Source: Antedon mediterranea | Taxonomy: Eukaryota; Echinodermata; Crinoidea; Comatulida; Antedonidae | Direction of reading: 5' to 3' | Length of the DNA: 64,000 nt | Assembly (NCBI RefSeq): GCF_964355755.1 | Contig: NC_092670.1 | Coordinates: 18,785,201-18,849,200, forward strand | Translations under genes and position numbers: made by a program | Shown: piece after piece, positions 1 through 14,500 of the stretch | How the letters are laid out: each line of letters starts with the position of its first letter | How positions within the stretch are numbered: position 1 is the first letter of the stretch | Notes under the pieces: generated by a model | The model's input: the letters and a program-made list of their open reading frames with translations, nothing else | What the model was told of the DNA's origin: nothing | Database searches by the model: none

Positions 1-190
1 TATGTGGTTAAGAATAAATAAAGTATGTGGTTAAGAATAAATAAAGTATGTGGTTAAGAATAAATAAAGTATGTGGTTAAGAATAAATAAAGTATGTGGT
101 TAAGAATAAATAAAGTATGTGGTTAAGAATAAATAAAGTATGTGGTTAACATTAAATAAACTATGGGGTTAAGAATAAATAAAGTATATT
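1..190. repeat. 23-bp tandem minisatellite
   Basis: About eight head-to-tail units containing GTGGTTAAGAATAAATAAAG, nearly identical over the first six and diverging in the last two (substitutions such as GTTAACATTAAA). The array starts before the window, so its full length is unknown. Confidence 0.95.
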
Positions 191-1669
191 GTGGGGTGTC
201 TAATTGTCAACATCTAGTATCTAGTGGAAAATAAGCTCGACTCACCAAAAATTACAGGAAGAATTACAAGAAAACAGGCCCACTTTTCAATCAATAAATT
301 TGTTTACATTAAATACATTTAATAAAGATATATGATCACTATATGATATCTATATATAAATGACTATATTCTAAATAGAGGTCTACTGTACCATTGTCAA
401 TTTGAATAATAATCATATACTTATAAATTGTATCTATTATTTTCTACAATAAGTAATTTACATTAAATAAAAAAAAATACAATTGGAAATACGTAAAATA
501 AGAAATATAACTTAGAAAAATTGCTGTAATATGTTTACGAAAAGGCACAAACTTACTCCTCCCCTCCCTTACCAAAACAAAAATTAAATAAAATTCTTTT
601 TTTTTTCCATGGTGAACCTGGTAGACTATTTCTCTTTCTCTGTCAACTTTTGGTCAACAACAAAGAAAGCTGGACTGCATAAACAGCCAGCGAAATGGTC
701 AAGATCAATTTGTCCCTTCATGATCTTGGACAATTTATATAATTCAATTATAATTTAATATTATTAAAAAATTATATTCTGTAAGTCTAATTGCTGATAT
801 ACTACAGCTATAGAAATATTTAACAATAGAGCACTCTGGGATATTGCAGAGATTGAATTAAACCTACATGTGACTGACTGTACACAGTCTGGATCTGCAA
901 ACTACTAAACATTTGTCACTTTTCTGCCATCAATATGACAATCGTTTTAATGTCACATTTTGCATTTCTTATTGAACAAAGTTTGTTCTATAAAGCTTCC
1001 GTTCCATAGGCACAGAAAAAACATAATACAAAAAATAATTCTTTATATTGTTTTATACTTATATACACTTTATACGCCTTGTTAGATTACATATACTATT
1101 TGATATTAATATCTGTGCAATAATTCTTTCGTCTTTATACACTGATCACATTACAATTGATGTTATCAATACATGTATAATGTTATATCAATACCTTTTA
1201 TTTTAATCAAAGAAAAAATATATTTTATTTCTAGTTGACAGTATTAATCAGATGCGGGGCTTTAGAATACATGTATATTTATTTATTTTTTTTAATTTAT
1301 TTATTTAACAACATATTTATACAGGATAATACACAATCAAGTAGAAATAAACTTGTTTTGCATTGTGGTCCTGTCGACAAAAACGGATACAAATTTAAAT
1401 AATAGAAGTATTATAGATGACAAACTTTAAGATTGAAACCAAAGATGTGAAAATTATATAGTGACATAAATAGAACATTTAAATGCAAATATTTCAGTGA
1501 ATATGCAAATAATGTAATAATATACTTTAAGAATACAAAAGTATATTAATTAATATGCAGATTAATATGCAAATTAATAAAAACCTAAAATGAAAGGTGA
1601 AAAATCCATTGCTCCAAATGTTGAAGTGCAGTGAAGACTCGAAGAGGGTGAAGGGTGAAAGGTTAAAGT
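191..1669. other. SGSM3 3' untranslated region and downstream flank
   Basis: AT-rich sequence beyond the SGSM3 stop. Several TTTATT words (AATAAA on the minus strand) between 1240 and 1610 could serve as polyadenylation signals; I cannot choose one. No supported coding region. A short open minus-strand stretch near 610-735 was considered and rejected. Confidence 0.6.
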
Positions 1670-4600
1670 TCAAAGATCCCAGCTGAAGAGATGATGCTTG
1701 ATGAGCATGTCTCGCACACTGTCTTTCAGGGGGATGCCACCCTATTAAAAGATGAGATGAGCAAGCGAATGATAGAATGAACCAAAATGTGAGATAAAAA
1801 AAGTAAAAACTTTACAAATGAGCTGAATAGCATAGAATACCATCAAATTACTGCAGTACTAACAAAATTAATGTGGTAACAGTGTGATTACTGCAGTAAA
1901 CGGTTTATTCAGCATTATTTGCAATAGTGTCATGCATGTCAAACAACAACAAAAAAACATTCTTTCATATTTTCAGACTGAAAAAATAAAATTTCAAGAT
2001 TCAGAAAACCGCAAAAAAAAAAAGTGTGAAATTAATAAAAAAAAATAAGTGTAGAAAACTTACCTTTCAAATAAAATCAGAAATAAATTTTTGTTTTACA
2101 CAATGTTTAAATTTCTTTAAGTGTTAATTGAGGAATAAATATTTATTAATAAATTATGAAATATTAATTTAATTAGAATTTTGAAGATACAAGTTTTTGG
2201 ATTTTTCTTCTTGTAAACAGATATTAATATTTCCATTACAATATTAAGAATTAAGCTGTCTACACTATCAAACTAGTTTGACAAAAAAAAGTGTGATGTG
2301 TCTAAATCTGGTAGTGATATGCTTAAATATGGTAATGATAACATCATTATGTCCATATATGGGCACATCACATTTTTTGTCACATAAAGTTTGATAGTGT
2401 AGACAGAGTTTTAGGTTATGAATTAAAACTATGAACGATACACATATAAATGTAGAATCAAAAAACAAAAGTGCTCATTAAAATTATAAAAAGCTACATG
2501 CATTATCCATCCTGTAATTGGCGGGTTACTCGCTGTTGGATGAGTATGAAATAAAAAAAAAAATCAAAAAAAATCTATGTGGTACTAAGTGGTAGAAAGA
2601 TTTAGTAGACATAGTGTGGAGATGGTACACCAAAGAAGATGAAGAGATGCCTAAATGTTAGTAAAGTCAACAAGTAATTTCATTTTACAGTACTGCGGTA
2701 CTATTTATTTATTAAATCCAAAGGCAACAAGGCCTCATACATGGCTGCAGTCGCGTGCGCAAATTTGAGTTAGTGTATACCGAACGACAGACCAATAGAC
2801 CAACCGACATAGTGAGCTGTAGAGTCGTGTTTGTACGCGACTAAAAATTACTGATAAAATGATAATGCTGCGAATATCAGTGGCTAGATCGCAATACAAA
2901 TAAAATCACAATAACATTTATACATTATTATTAGTTGATTCTTGATTTGTGTTCTTTATCAATCAAAGCGCTAATAATCTGAGAACCCATTAAGGTTTAT
3001 CGTTATTTTAGGAAAACTGTTGCTATAATTAATGGTGATATAATTTACGTTTTCCTTTGAAATTTAAGAAGGACTTAAGGAGTTAATAAAAAAATTAATA
3101 TATCAGCAACTAACTCTTCTTTCTTCTTTTTGCAGAAAGAAAGGTAGAAATATTGAATTTGAATTTGTTGTGACTGAAAATGTTGTACTATGATGGTTAT
3201 TCAATTAATTTATCAATCTATAAATCATGCCACTAAAACATTAAATCAATTATTTAACAAATAAATCAATAATACAATTCATCATATGTTAAATGACATT
3301 TTCATTGACCCTACTTCTAATTGGATACTTCAGGGTGATATGATACTCATTAAATAATTAAAATATTATTATTTAATCATTCATTCAAAGCAATCACACA
3401 AATTAAAACAATTCAAACCCTCAACAAGTTAACTTACTCAAACATAAAAGAAAATAGTGTTTTAATATTTAATGTAGAATATGCTATTTTATTGTCACAT
3501 AATTAATAGTTATTCACTTTGATAAAAAATTGGATCAAACTAAATTTATTTACCAGAAAAAATGTAATTTAAAGCTAAATTTACTGCTAGCCAATGGGTT
3601 TTTTGGTTCAATTTCAACTGTTTATTTTGTCAATTAATAGAAACATTATTTTTTCTGTTTTTTTTCTATGGAAGTGATAAACTTTGTTGAAACTACAAAA
3701 TGGCCTATTGAATGTTTTATTAATCCTTACTTTTGATGTTTTTGGGGAACAATCCATCTTTAACTTATTTTGGAAAAAACACAAATTTGGTGCTTTTATA
3801 TGGAATGTAATTTCCTTCGGCTAAACTTACGGACAAACAAACGTGTGAATTGCATAACCTACGCATTTAAATTAAAAATGTGAATTTAGTGTATGTTGAC
3901 ACTTTGTTGAATTTAACAATAACATCCCCAGAAAAAAACCTACATTATGTGCCCGCTGGCATATTATACTATAAAGTTTACTACGAGTAAACAAAATTAT
4001 GTCTTGTTTTTTCTGTTTACGAAAGCTATAAAAATGATCCTTATTGTTGAACAAATAGCGGGTGTTACTTTTCACAAGACACTGCGTATGTTGACTAACA
4101 ATTGAAATGCATCATCAGGATAAGACTAATATTTGAGAAAATGTCTAATTATTGAAAGTAGCTTATTAATCCTATGAGTTTATTATGCGTTTAATATCAA
4201 ACAGTAGGCATGGTAACTAACAGCAATTTAATGATAATAAAAGCATTTATAATGCGTTGTTTATATCCAATAAAATTGCTAATAGACGCTTAATATAACA
4301 TGATAAATGTAGTTACATAATGATGAAGACAAGAAGTTTGAAAATCTATAAGGCACTGTAGAAGCTGTCACTCTACATGATTAAATAACAAGCAAAAGCT
4401 GTTTGTAATACTGCAACATAATCGCTTGAACACAGTGGACATACATCTGTTGTTTAGCATTGTGTATCATATATCTCATATCCCATCTTTTATAACACCG
4501 GCAAAAAAATCAATGATTCAACTTTGAAAAAACGGTCATGTTTAAGAAAAAGTCAAACTTTGATTGGATAGAATATTATGACATAATAAAATGGGTGGAG

Positions 4601-7600
4601 TTTACATCTTAACCTGTAATGTAAATTAATCCAAATTAAAATGAAATTGTGTTTGAATAATATTGTATTATTTCTTTACTTGATGAAATTAAAATGTCAG
4701 AGTAATCAAAATTTAATTAATTTATAAGAGACAGTGAAATAATATTTATTAGTTTCCAGAATGTTCTTCTTTATATTACTGATGGTGAGAGGCAAACAAA
4801 AATATCTTAATTGTGCTGTCAATGATTTTGTCAGTTTTTAAGCTAATTCTATTTTCTGAAATATTAAATGATGGGAGTCCATTGCGTAAGATAAAAAGAA
4901 CTTCTTTGATTTTATAACTATCTATAATTGATATAGGCATGGATCTGAAACAAATAAACTACTCACTCAAAAAATATTATAATTTGAAAAATCTATATCT
5001 AACAGAAGGGAATTTGGGGTGAATTAAAATTGTAAAGTTGAAGTTTTAAAAAACTGTCTCTACAAACTACAACTAGTTTATTAAAACTCTTTAAAAATGT
5101 AAATATGTATTTGGCTTCACATGCAGTATAAAATAACTAAACTAAAAGCTATTTTTTAGAAATAAAATTTTAAATAAATTTACTACATTGTAACAATAGT
5201 GTGCAAATAGTATTGTTCTTAGTGGCATTGCAGCTACTTTGTTAGATCCTTGCCTGCCAATATTAGAGTATTTGGTTCGGTCCAGTATTTTAATATGTAT
5301 CTTTTCGTAATAGTCACCAGCGAAATTATAACAATGTTTACGGTACAAGAAAAAATGGCACATGATATGAAATTAACCAATCAAATGACAAGTATACACT
5401 CAGGTGTGTTATAATCAATGATAACCAATGCCACTGTGTAAGCATAGACAGACTTCCGGAAGTGTACCAAAGTTCTTATCATTTTTTTTATGAGTTAATA
5501 ATTTGGAAAAATTGTCTACCATTGTGTGCTGAAACACTTGAGATATAATTATTGAAATATGACTTTCAGTGGTTGCTCTGCCTTACTTCCACAATACTAT
5601 TTGCACACTAACTTTAAAAAAGTAAAAGTAAACACACCTCCTTTTTAACTGGTATTTCCCAATCTTGGGACAGGTTGAAGGCAAAGTTTGACAGCACCCG
5701 TAACTCGCACTTAATCTGAACCCAACCGGGGCTACGCATGAACGACCACGGATGGTACCATTTTTCAACTATTTGTTCACATGAGCACAAACATTCTAGC
5801 CATAGGTGGAGAGCTTGCTCACTGTAATAAATAAAAGTTTAAGAAAACATGTAAAAAAGTTACTTTGTGTTACATAGTACAACCCATTCTTTTTAGGACA
5901 CCCCATTAAGGGGACACTACCTATGAAACAAAACAAAAATAAATGTGACTAAAACGCTGTCTACACTGTCAAACTTTATATGACAAAAAAATGTGATGTG
6001 CCCATATATGGACACGTCATATTACTACCCCATATTTTGGCACATCACATTTTTTTGTTACATAAAATTTGATAGTGTAGATAGAGCTTTACCCATGTGC
6101 AAATATACTAATATATGGTTCTGCACTGGAAAGAAAGCTGATGATGGGCAATACATGATTCAACACCTTGACCAACACCTATTCAGGGACCACTACTATT
6201 AAGGGAAGATTTCATTAGGCCCCAAAGGCATTCCTCTAATAGGGGTTCTGATATGAATTGAAATGCAACACAAAAATCTTGAAATATCTCAATATGATTC
6301 AGATTTTTTTCTTCTACATTTTGCCTTGTCATATTGATGAATGCAACAAATACAAACATAATTCCTATTCAGCCCTAGTTCCTGTCTTTATCTTTCAACC
6401 TACTTTTATGCAGTTTAACAGATAATCTTCCAAAGATAGGTATTAATACAAACATAGAAAGATTGATTTTATAGATGAAAATATGCTGAAATATTTAGAG
6501 ATCATCTTCGTTAAAGCATTATTGGGGGCGACAGTTAAAGTCAAAATATTCCTGATGCACAATCATCCATACATATATGGGGTATCAAAATGAAAGTGGA
6601 ATGGTACTGGATAGGTTTTAAACTACATGAACTGGCCCTGGGGATGAAATTGCGGGCGTATTTACACTATATAATAATAGAACTTTCAGCTTGGAGAATT
6701 TGTTTGTTTGCTAATAATAGCCACCAAAACTGTGAATATGACATATAATATGTTTACAGTCCTCAACTAAACACCGCAATCAATCCTCATAGAATTAATG
6801 ATATTGACAAACCAATACAAACAGTGCAGCTTGCTAAACCAAACAGAAGCTGTTGATGAATTAATTATGTTTAATTACAATTACTGCAGTACATTTCATA
6901 ATTCAACTGCAGTAATATCTGAATATTTTCCACAGAGATTTTTTCATTATTTCATTCATTCAAAATATTGAAACAGTGTAAAGTTCTGTCTACACTATCA
7001 AACTTTATGTGACAACAAAATGTTGGACACAACGATAACATAATAGGTATTGTACTGTAAATATCTATAAAATGTGGTGGTTTTTTGCTATCAATTTTTT
7101 CTGCTGCAGTAACTGCAGTAGATGGTGTTGACACGGTCATTAAGCTTTCTTTGCTATTTATTATAGATTGATGTATGGCGAGATGACAGTTATTAGTTGA
7201 AATGTCAAAAATTGTCAGACAGCATATTTTAAGTTGGTTTTCCATCTACAGTCAATATAGAAGACGCCTACATTCAGAAGATGTCTTCAGTACATTACAA
7301 AATATATTTAATATACTTAAAATAATTAACACTTTCTTCTCAAATAATGTGATAATTAGACCACAGAAAAGTGATCCGTAATTGAATAGGTTTTAATTTG
7401 AAGGATATTTAATTTGGGGGTTATTTAATTTGAGGGTACTGAATTTATTTTGGGAGCATTTAATTTGAGAGCATTTAATTGAAGGGGTATTAAAGAAGGG
7501 GTATTAATTTAAGGGATATTTAATTTGGTGGCATTCCATTTAAGGGGTACTTAATTTAGGGGCATTTAATTTGAGTGCGTTTAATTGGAGGGATATTTAA

Positions 7601-10600
7601 TTGAAGGGATATTTAATTGGAGGGGTATTTAATTGGAGGGGTATTTAATTGAAGGGGTATTTAATTGGAGGGATATTCAATTGGAGGGCATTTAATTGGA
7701 GGGGTATTTAATTTAAAGGGTATTTAATTGAAGAAGTATTTAATTTGGGGGCATTTAATTGGAGGGATGTTTAATTTGAAGGCATTCAATTCGAGGGTAT
7801 TTAATTTGAGGGAATTTAATTGAAGAGGTATTTGTTGGTTGTCTTTTAATTAGTTGAGTAAATTTTAATTTTATGGAGTCTTTAATTGTAAAAGTCTTTA
7901 ATTAGAGGGAGTTTTTATAAACATAAAAGTAAAGTAAATAATGTGAAAAAAACATATCTTATGATGAGGTAATTTATGTGTTTTTCTCAATTTATAATAC
8001 ACAATAAAAGCCTAAGGATTATACTGATTTACCCATTATCATAAAAATAGAAATATTGAAATGCAGACTCATTTTTCTTGTTGATGGTTTGAATCTTGCT
8101 TTCTTCTGCGGTGAGGCATAATATTCTTGAATATATATTTACATAGGATGTCTAAAGTAATTCATCATAATAAAAATTGACGATTTAGTTTGAGATTGTT
8201 ATTCCTTTAATGTTACATGACTTTTTGAACTTATAAGACGTGGAGTGACTGAACCTTAGGGGTGTGGTAAATTCATCGTGGTGTTTCCGGTCAGTGAATA
8301 ACGAACAACATTTCATTTTAGCACGTAAATGTGCGTATGCAGAAATTACTGATTGAACAATAAACAATTGCATTCAAGTTTTGGTGGTAAGGCTTAGCTA
8401 ATCATGATCAAGTAATGATACCGAGGTAGGATTTAAACCCAGGATTAGATTTACAGGCAAGCTACCAAGATGCAGTGCCACTAAAATACAAACCTTTTCT
8501 CTCTAGTATTGATTCTAGTAAGTTCAGATGAATTAAAGAACATTATTTGTCAGCATTTAAATCATAAAGTTTAGCTATATCATTTGGAAATGAATTACAG
8601 GTATATTCATATATGCCAAAACATATTATAACAATATCCACTAATGGATAGAAATACCGAACCAAAAGGCAAACTAAGCTAATACAATTACGTGAAAATA
8701 TTTTATATTAATTATTATAAATATTATTCTATTCTAAAAAAAATCTATATACATAGATACTATATATCCAATCTGCAGACAGTACTGTTTCGATCTTATT
8801 AGATCTCGTCAGTGCAGCTCAGGTTTTCGAAATGAAATGTACCGCAGAACTGGCACAATATATAGGCTGAGTCAGGTATGTGGGACATGGTACACTGATT
8901 ATATATAGCAAACAGAATTTCTATGTTTTTTCTTAAAACAAATGACAATAAATGATACTTGACTTGACATTAAAATTAAATAAATACTTAGCTGTATATG
9001 ATTTAATTGTAATTTTTCATTTTCACCAATGTTGTGACAATATGTGAAGCGCTGCTGATTATGAGGTTTTCATAGAAATGGGTGCTATATAAATTTTAAT
9101 GTTAATAGCAACAAGTTACTGCAAAGAGACCAACTTACTTTAGTCCTAAGCACATTAACGATCGGAACTTGACATCCATCTGAGCATGAGCAGTGTCATG
9201 TGACAGGTTTACAGCTTGAACTGAACGATACAGAAGTTCTTCAGGTGTAAGAACCTTTCCGTCCTCATCCAGCCTATAACGACAAATAAACCATAATTAA
9301 AATTTAAAATGTTTAGTTTCAACATCCTCTCCCTCAATAATTGTTTGAGCCACATCATTTGTTTGTACTACTATCCCATCGAAATTGCATGCATGACTAC
9401 CATTAGGCATTTATTCTGGGGTGTGTACATTGCAACTGGACTTTTATACTATCAGTCTCATTTCAAATAATGGACATGAAACTAACATTTCATTTTTATT
9501 TGCCTTAATGTATAAAACTCTGTCTACATTTAGCAAACTAGTTCGATAAAAAAAAGTGTGATGTGCCCAAATGTGGTAGTGATGTGCTTAAATGTGGTAG
9601 TGATGTGACCAAATATGGTAGTGATGTGCCCAAATATGTTCATCTATGGGCACATCACTTTTTTTTTTCACATAAAGTTTAATAGTGTAGACAGAGCTTA
9701 AGAAAATGTTTTTCCATACTTGAAATGCAAAACACGATTTTATAAAATTCAGACTTTTTATGAGGATTATCAGTACATTTTATATTAAGGTATTATTTTC
9801 AAATTTTAAGAAAAACCATTTCAAGATATCGAAACACTAAGATTTGTGTGCAGGCTTAGTTAGTTTCTAAAAAAAAACCTCCCCGTATAAATAACATAAT
9901 ATGTCATGAGGCACGTACCTGAATGTTTTACACAGTACTAATCTTGAATACACAGAATCAAAGTCCCTTTCAACTTCTTTTGCTGCTGCCTATAAGTATG
10001 AATAACATTTATAATTACTGTACTTATTTGGGTGGAAATACAAGTTTGGGTAGACGACAAACCACAGTGGGGTTGTATTAACATTTTTGGGGGTAGGTGT
10101 TGAATTACATAGACATTGTAAATTGGTATTAATAATATTTGTTTCATATACAATCACCATCATCATCTATTACTAAATTTTACTGTTGTTATAGACATTT
10201 GGTTTACACCTTTTTAGTAGACGTACATAGTTTTTTTGGATTGATGTATTTGCTTTTATAGTTACCGTATAAGACCGAGTAGTCCTAGGTGGGCCAGGGT
10301 ATGAAATTTGGGGGAAATTAGAGGCTGGGATTAACATACTATGGTTACATTAAAAATGGAATTCACCAAAGTCTGGTGTCAGAATTTAGCCTAAAATAAG
10401 GGGTGGTATTATATACTCGAGTATAAGATGTATAGATATTCGGTATGGTATTGTTTTCTTATCAAATCGGATATACAGTACAAATTTACTTTGCCAGGGA
10501 AGATGTGGATTTTAAAGTTCATTTATGTTTTAAACATTCCAAACATCTACTATGCCAAACATTGACACCACATCAAGTGTATAACCATCACAAAATGTCA

Positions 10601-11536
10601 ATAACATTGCAAACAGATACACAATGTCTACAACCTTTCCAATTATCCTCATGTTTTCATTAACCTGTCATTAGCAATCACCACAGAAAAGTTTTGATAC
10701 AAGTTATTACGCACAAGTCCTTTTGACTTGATCACACTGACCAAAGATCTCTAATTATCTACATACTCATAATATGAGTATGTTTGATAAACACACAAAT
10801 TGTCACTGGCAATTGTTTTTGATTTTTTGACTGTAAATGACTAACTTTGTGGAACTTTTCTGATTTCTTTACAAAGTATTTACTAATAATATTTGGAATC
10901 GCACATTAGCAGAATCAAATGCGGAAAGCTGTCTATTTACTTTACGTCAAGTTAAGCAAAATTCAAAACCAAATCACCAATCATCTGTAGACTTAATTAG
11001 TTCCCATTATATATTACACCAAAAATAAAGATGTGTTTATATTGAATACATCTCAATGGATTGTTTATTTCATTGATCAATCAATTCATCATTCTATTTT
11101 TACTATCAATTAATCCTTGTTTCTATCTATCCTTTAGCACTGGTCAGATAATTTAAAGTTGTACACAATAAAACACATCTACTTTGCTTTACTAGGAACT
11201 AGGCTGTAAATGTGCAAAAGGGACCACAACCAATTACAGAGTATCAAGAAAAGTACTAGTTAGCCAAAGATAAATTAGTAACACACAAGTGATTTAATAT
11301 AAATGTAAGAACATGTATATGAACAACATTAATTGTAATGTGGTCAATAACAAAAATAGGTTTAAGTAAGAAGGCTACTTTGGGAACAATAACAATTGAA
11401 AGTGCTGGAGAATGGAGCGGTGTAAATGGTTCCTCTGCTTTTTTTTCTGGTTTTGGTTATCTTAGGATATTATATGAATAATTTTTGTGTGTAAAGCGCT
11501 TGGAAACACTGTTGCTATATAAGATTACCATTCATT

Positions 11537-11568
<32 letters not shown>

Positions 11569-14500
11569 TATATATTATTATACAAAGAAAATGAGTCCTT
11601 CACCCAGGTCCAAAATCTTTCATAAAGGTTTACTCAACAAGTTGACCAAAATTGTCATCACGTTATTCTTATAAGTTTAACTCAAATTATATACAGAAAT
11701 ATATCCTCCGAGGAAAAGCCTTGGATGGCCTACTCAGTAGACAGAATTTGGGTCAGTATTTCAGGTTTACCTGGTTGAAAGATATCAAACAAGGAAAATC
11801 CTTGGACATGACCTGATTTGTATAGGTTTCTTGACCTATAGAAGTGAGCCTGGCTATAGAAGTGAGCTTGGCTATACCATATGCAAAATCTAAGCTACAC
11901 ATACTGTATGAACATGATTAACTGGTAGGAACATACCTCTTCAAGGAATAACCATGGATGGCAGGGTCCACCCAGAGTAGATGGTTGCTTCATCCCATGT
12001 CCAAAGATTAGCTTCAAGCTTGGACACAGACTGATTAAAAAAGTGATAGTAGTAGTTCCCATCCACGCCACAAGTTTAGTAGAGAGAGAGAAGAAAGACA
12101 AAATCACCAGGTTAATATAGACAATAAGTGCACAACAGAAATACCATATTTTTACAAATTAGTACATTGTATTATACATTTCTTAAGCTTGGTTCCCACT
12201 AGAACGTAACGACGTAAACGCAACGCAAGCGTTTTAACCAATGACAAGCGAAGTTATAGACAGTTAGCAATCACAAGCGAATAAGCCATCGCTTGTGATT
12301 GGTAAATTCACTTGCGTTGCGTTACGTCCTTGTGTTGCGTCGCTAGTGGGAACCACGCTTTATGTGCATAATGTACTGTACATTGTTCCAGTATCAAAAT
12401 GTTGATACAAAATTTGAAATTGGCTTTATTTATTATTTCATCATTCATTTGTATTGTTTAAACATGTTGTTAAACATTGCCTTTAAAATTGTCATCATCA
12501 TCGTCATTTACTTGTATTTTCTAAACACTCAACATGTTGAGAAACGTTCTCTTTAAATTTGTTTTAATTTTGAATTAATTCATGATTATATTATTGTTAT
12601 CATATATCTCTAGATTTTAGCAGTATTTTTCTCTTCATAATTGCCATATTATTGCTATTGGAAGACTATTATTAATCTCTTGGTATTATTTGCATCATTG
12701 TTAGTTGTTAAAGCATTAAAATAGTTTGCAATCATTAGTACACAAATTAGTGGTTATGGTTAGTGTAAGGTTAAAGTTCAAAGGTGACCCAAAAGGTAAA
12801 TTATTTGTAAAAGCAGACAAAAACAAATGAGGATAATTTGGTTGTTTTTTAGTCCATCTGCAGTTTTTTGAAAAAAAAAAAAAAAAATCGAAGATGGATT
12901 TGTCAAATCAATCAATTTAAATGCTATTTAAACAAGCGATTTATGCCAGCTAACTCCAAACAAAACCAAGCAAATTGTGCCTATTTTGTTTATGTCTGCT
13001 TGTAAGTAGCCCAACATTATTATTAGCAAAGATGTTAGTCCACGGCATAAGCATGCGTGAGTGTTAAACCTCTGTCAGCAACCATTAGAAATTTACCTCT
13101 TCAATAAATAGCCAAGGATGGCTTATGCCACCCAGCACGGATGCTGCCTTTATGCCGTTCATAAAGATTTTTTTAATAACTCTACTGAATCTGTTTGTAT
13201 AAATGTCAATAAACATGTTTTTTTTATATTTCATAAAGAATATTTTAAAAATTAATGTTAAATACATAAAAAGGTCTGTTAATAAAAAATATTTTTAAAT
13301 GGTATAGTAAAAAGTCAAATAAGTTAAAACGATTATGAAAATAGTTACGTCATTGTAAAAAAAATTTGAAATAAAGCATAGTGCAAACATTTAAAAACGT
13401 TTAATTTATTGAAAAATGTATGAAAACTATTCCATATTCAAATGAAGTAAAACATTGCTGCTATACACTTATGTTTGCATGGTGAATAAGATTTGTGATG
13501 CACCATCTTATGCTTATATTGCATCACGGTTATCAAGTAGTATTAAGCTCTGTCTACACTATCAAGCTTTATGTGACAAAAAAATATGGTAGTGATACGC
13601 TTAAATATGGTAGTGTTATGACATCATCATGTCCATATATGGGCACATCACATTTTTTTGTCACATAGATTTTGATAGTGTAGACAGAGCTTAACATTAA
13701 AATAAATGTAGTTATGATGTCTTAAAAAGGACTGATTAAACTTACGACCCCCTAACAAGATCTGTGATGACCTCTGTAACCGTGTCATCTCCAGCACTCG
13801 TATACATTTTACTTCGTTCATCTAAAAGTTCAACAAACTTTGCTGGAAACCATCCTGATAATCAAAAAATATAATAGTCAATAAATTACATAAAGATAAA
13901 TCTCTAAAATAAGTAATGACCAAGTAAAAATGTATGTGGCCCTACCTCTCAGTCCATTTAATTCACCAACCCAGCAGTGTTCATCCTTTTGAGAAATTAT
14001 CTAAATTATAATTAAAGTTTCATTTTAATATAGCAAGGAGTGAGTTAATGATATGTACACGATACCAACAGGGCAGGGACTCCTCAAAATGGCTGCCGTA
14101 TATATGTTCAAAAATATTATTTAGTATTATTAAAAATATTATGGAGAGGAGCAGAAATCGAAACATACATTAATTCTTAGAATTTATTTATTAATGTATT
14201 ATTATAGTGTTGCCCGAAAGCTCTGCTACTTTTTCTGGCTGTTTTACTATAGCTTTTTGCTTATTTTATTTTGTATCTCCATTGAGATCCAGCCACTGAT
14301 ATCCACAACATTGTTCATTTTTTTCAGTAATTTGCCTTTGGATTTAATCTATTATTATACATACTTGTTGATGGCAATACAATTAAATTACTTCTTGGTA
14401 TTAATATTGTATAAGACTACTTTCTTGTGTTGAAATCAAACAAAGTGGCAGATTTATGTCTGTTGTATTTTGCTTAAATAAACAAATTAATTACAGTACA

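Noticed and set aside
600-735. Minus-strand open stretch that might be another SGSM3 exon or a neighbouring gene
   Set aside because: No convincing acceptor, no family resemblance, and SGSM3 already ends properly at 1670 with HHLFSWDL.
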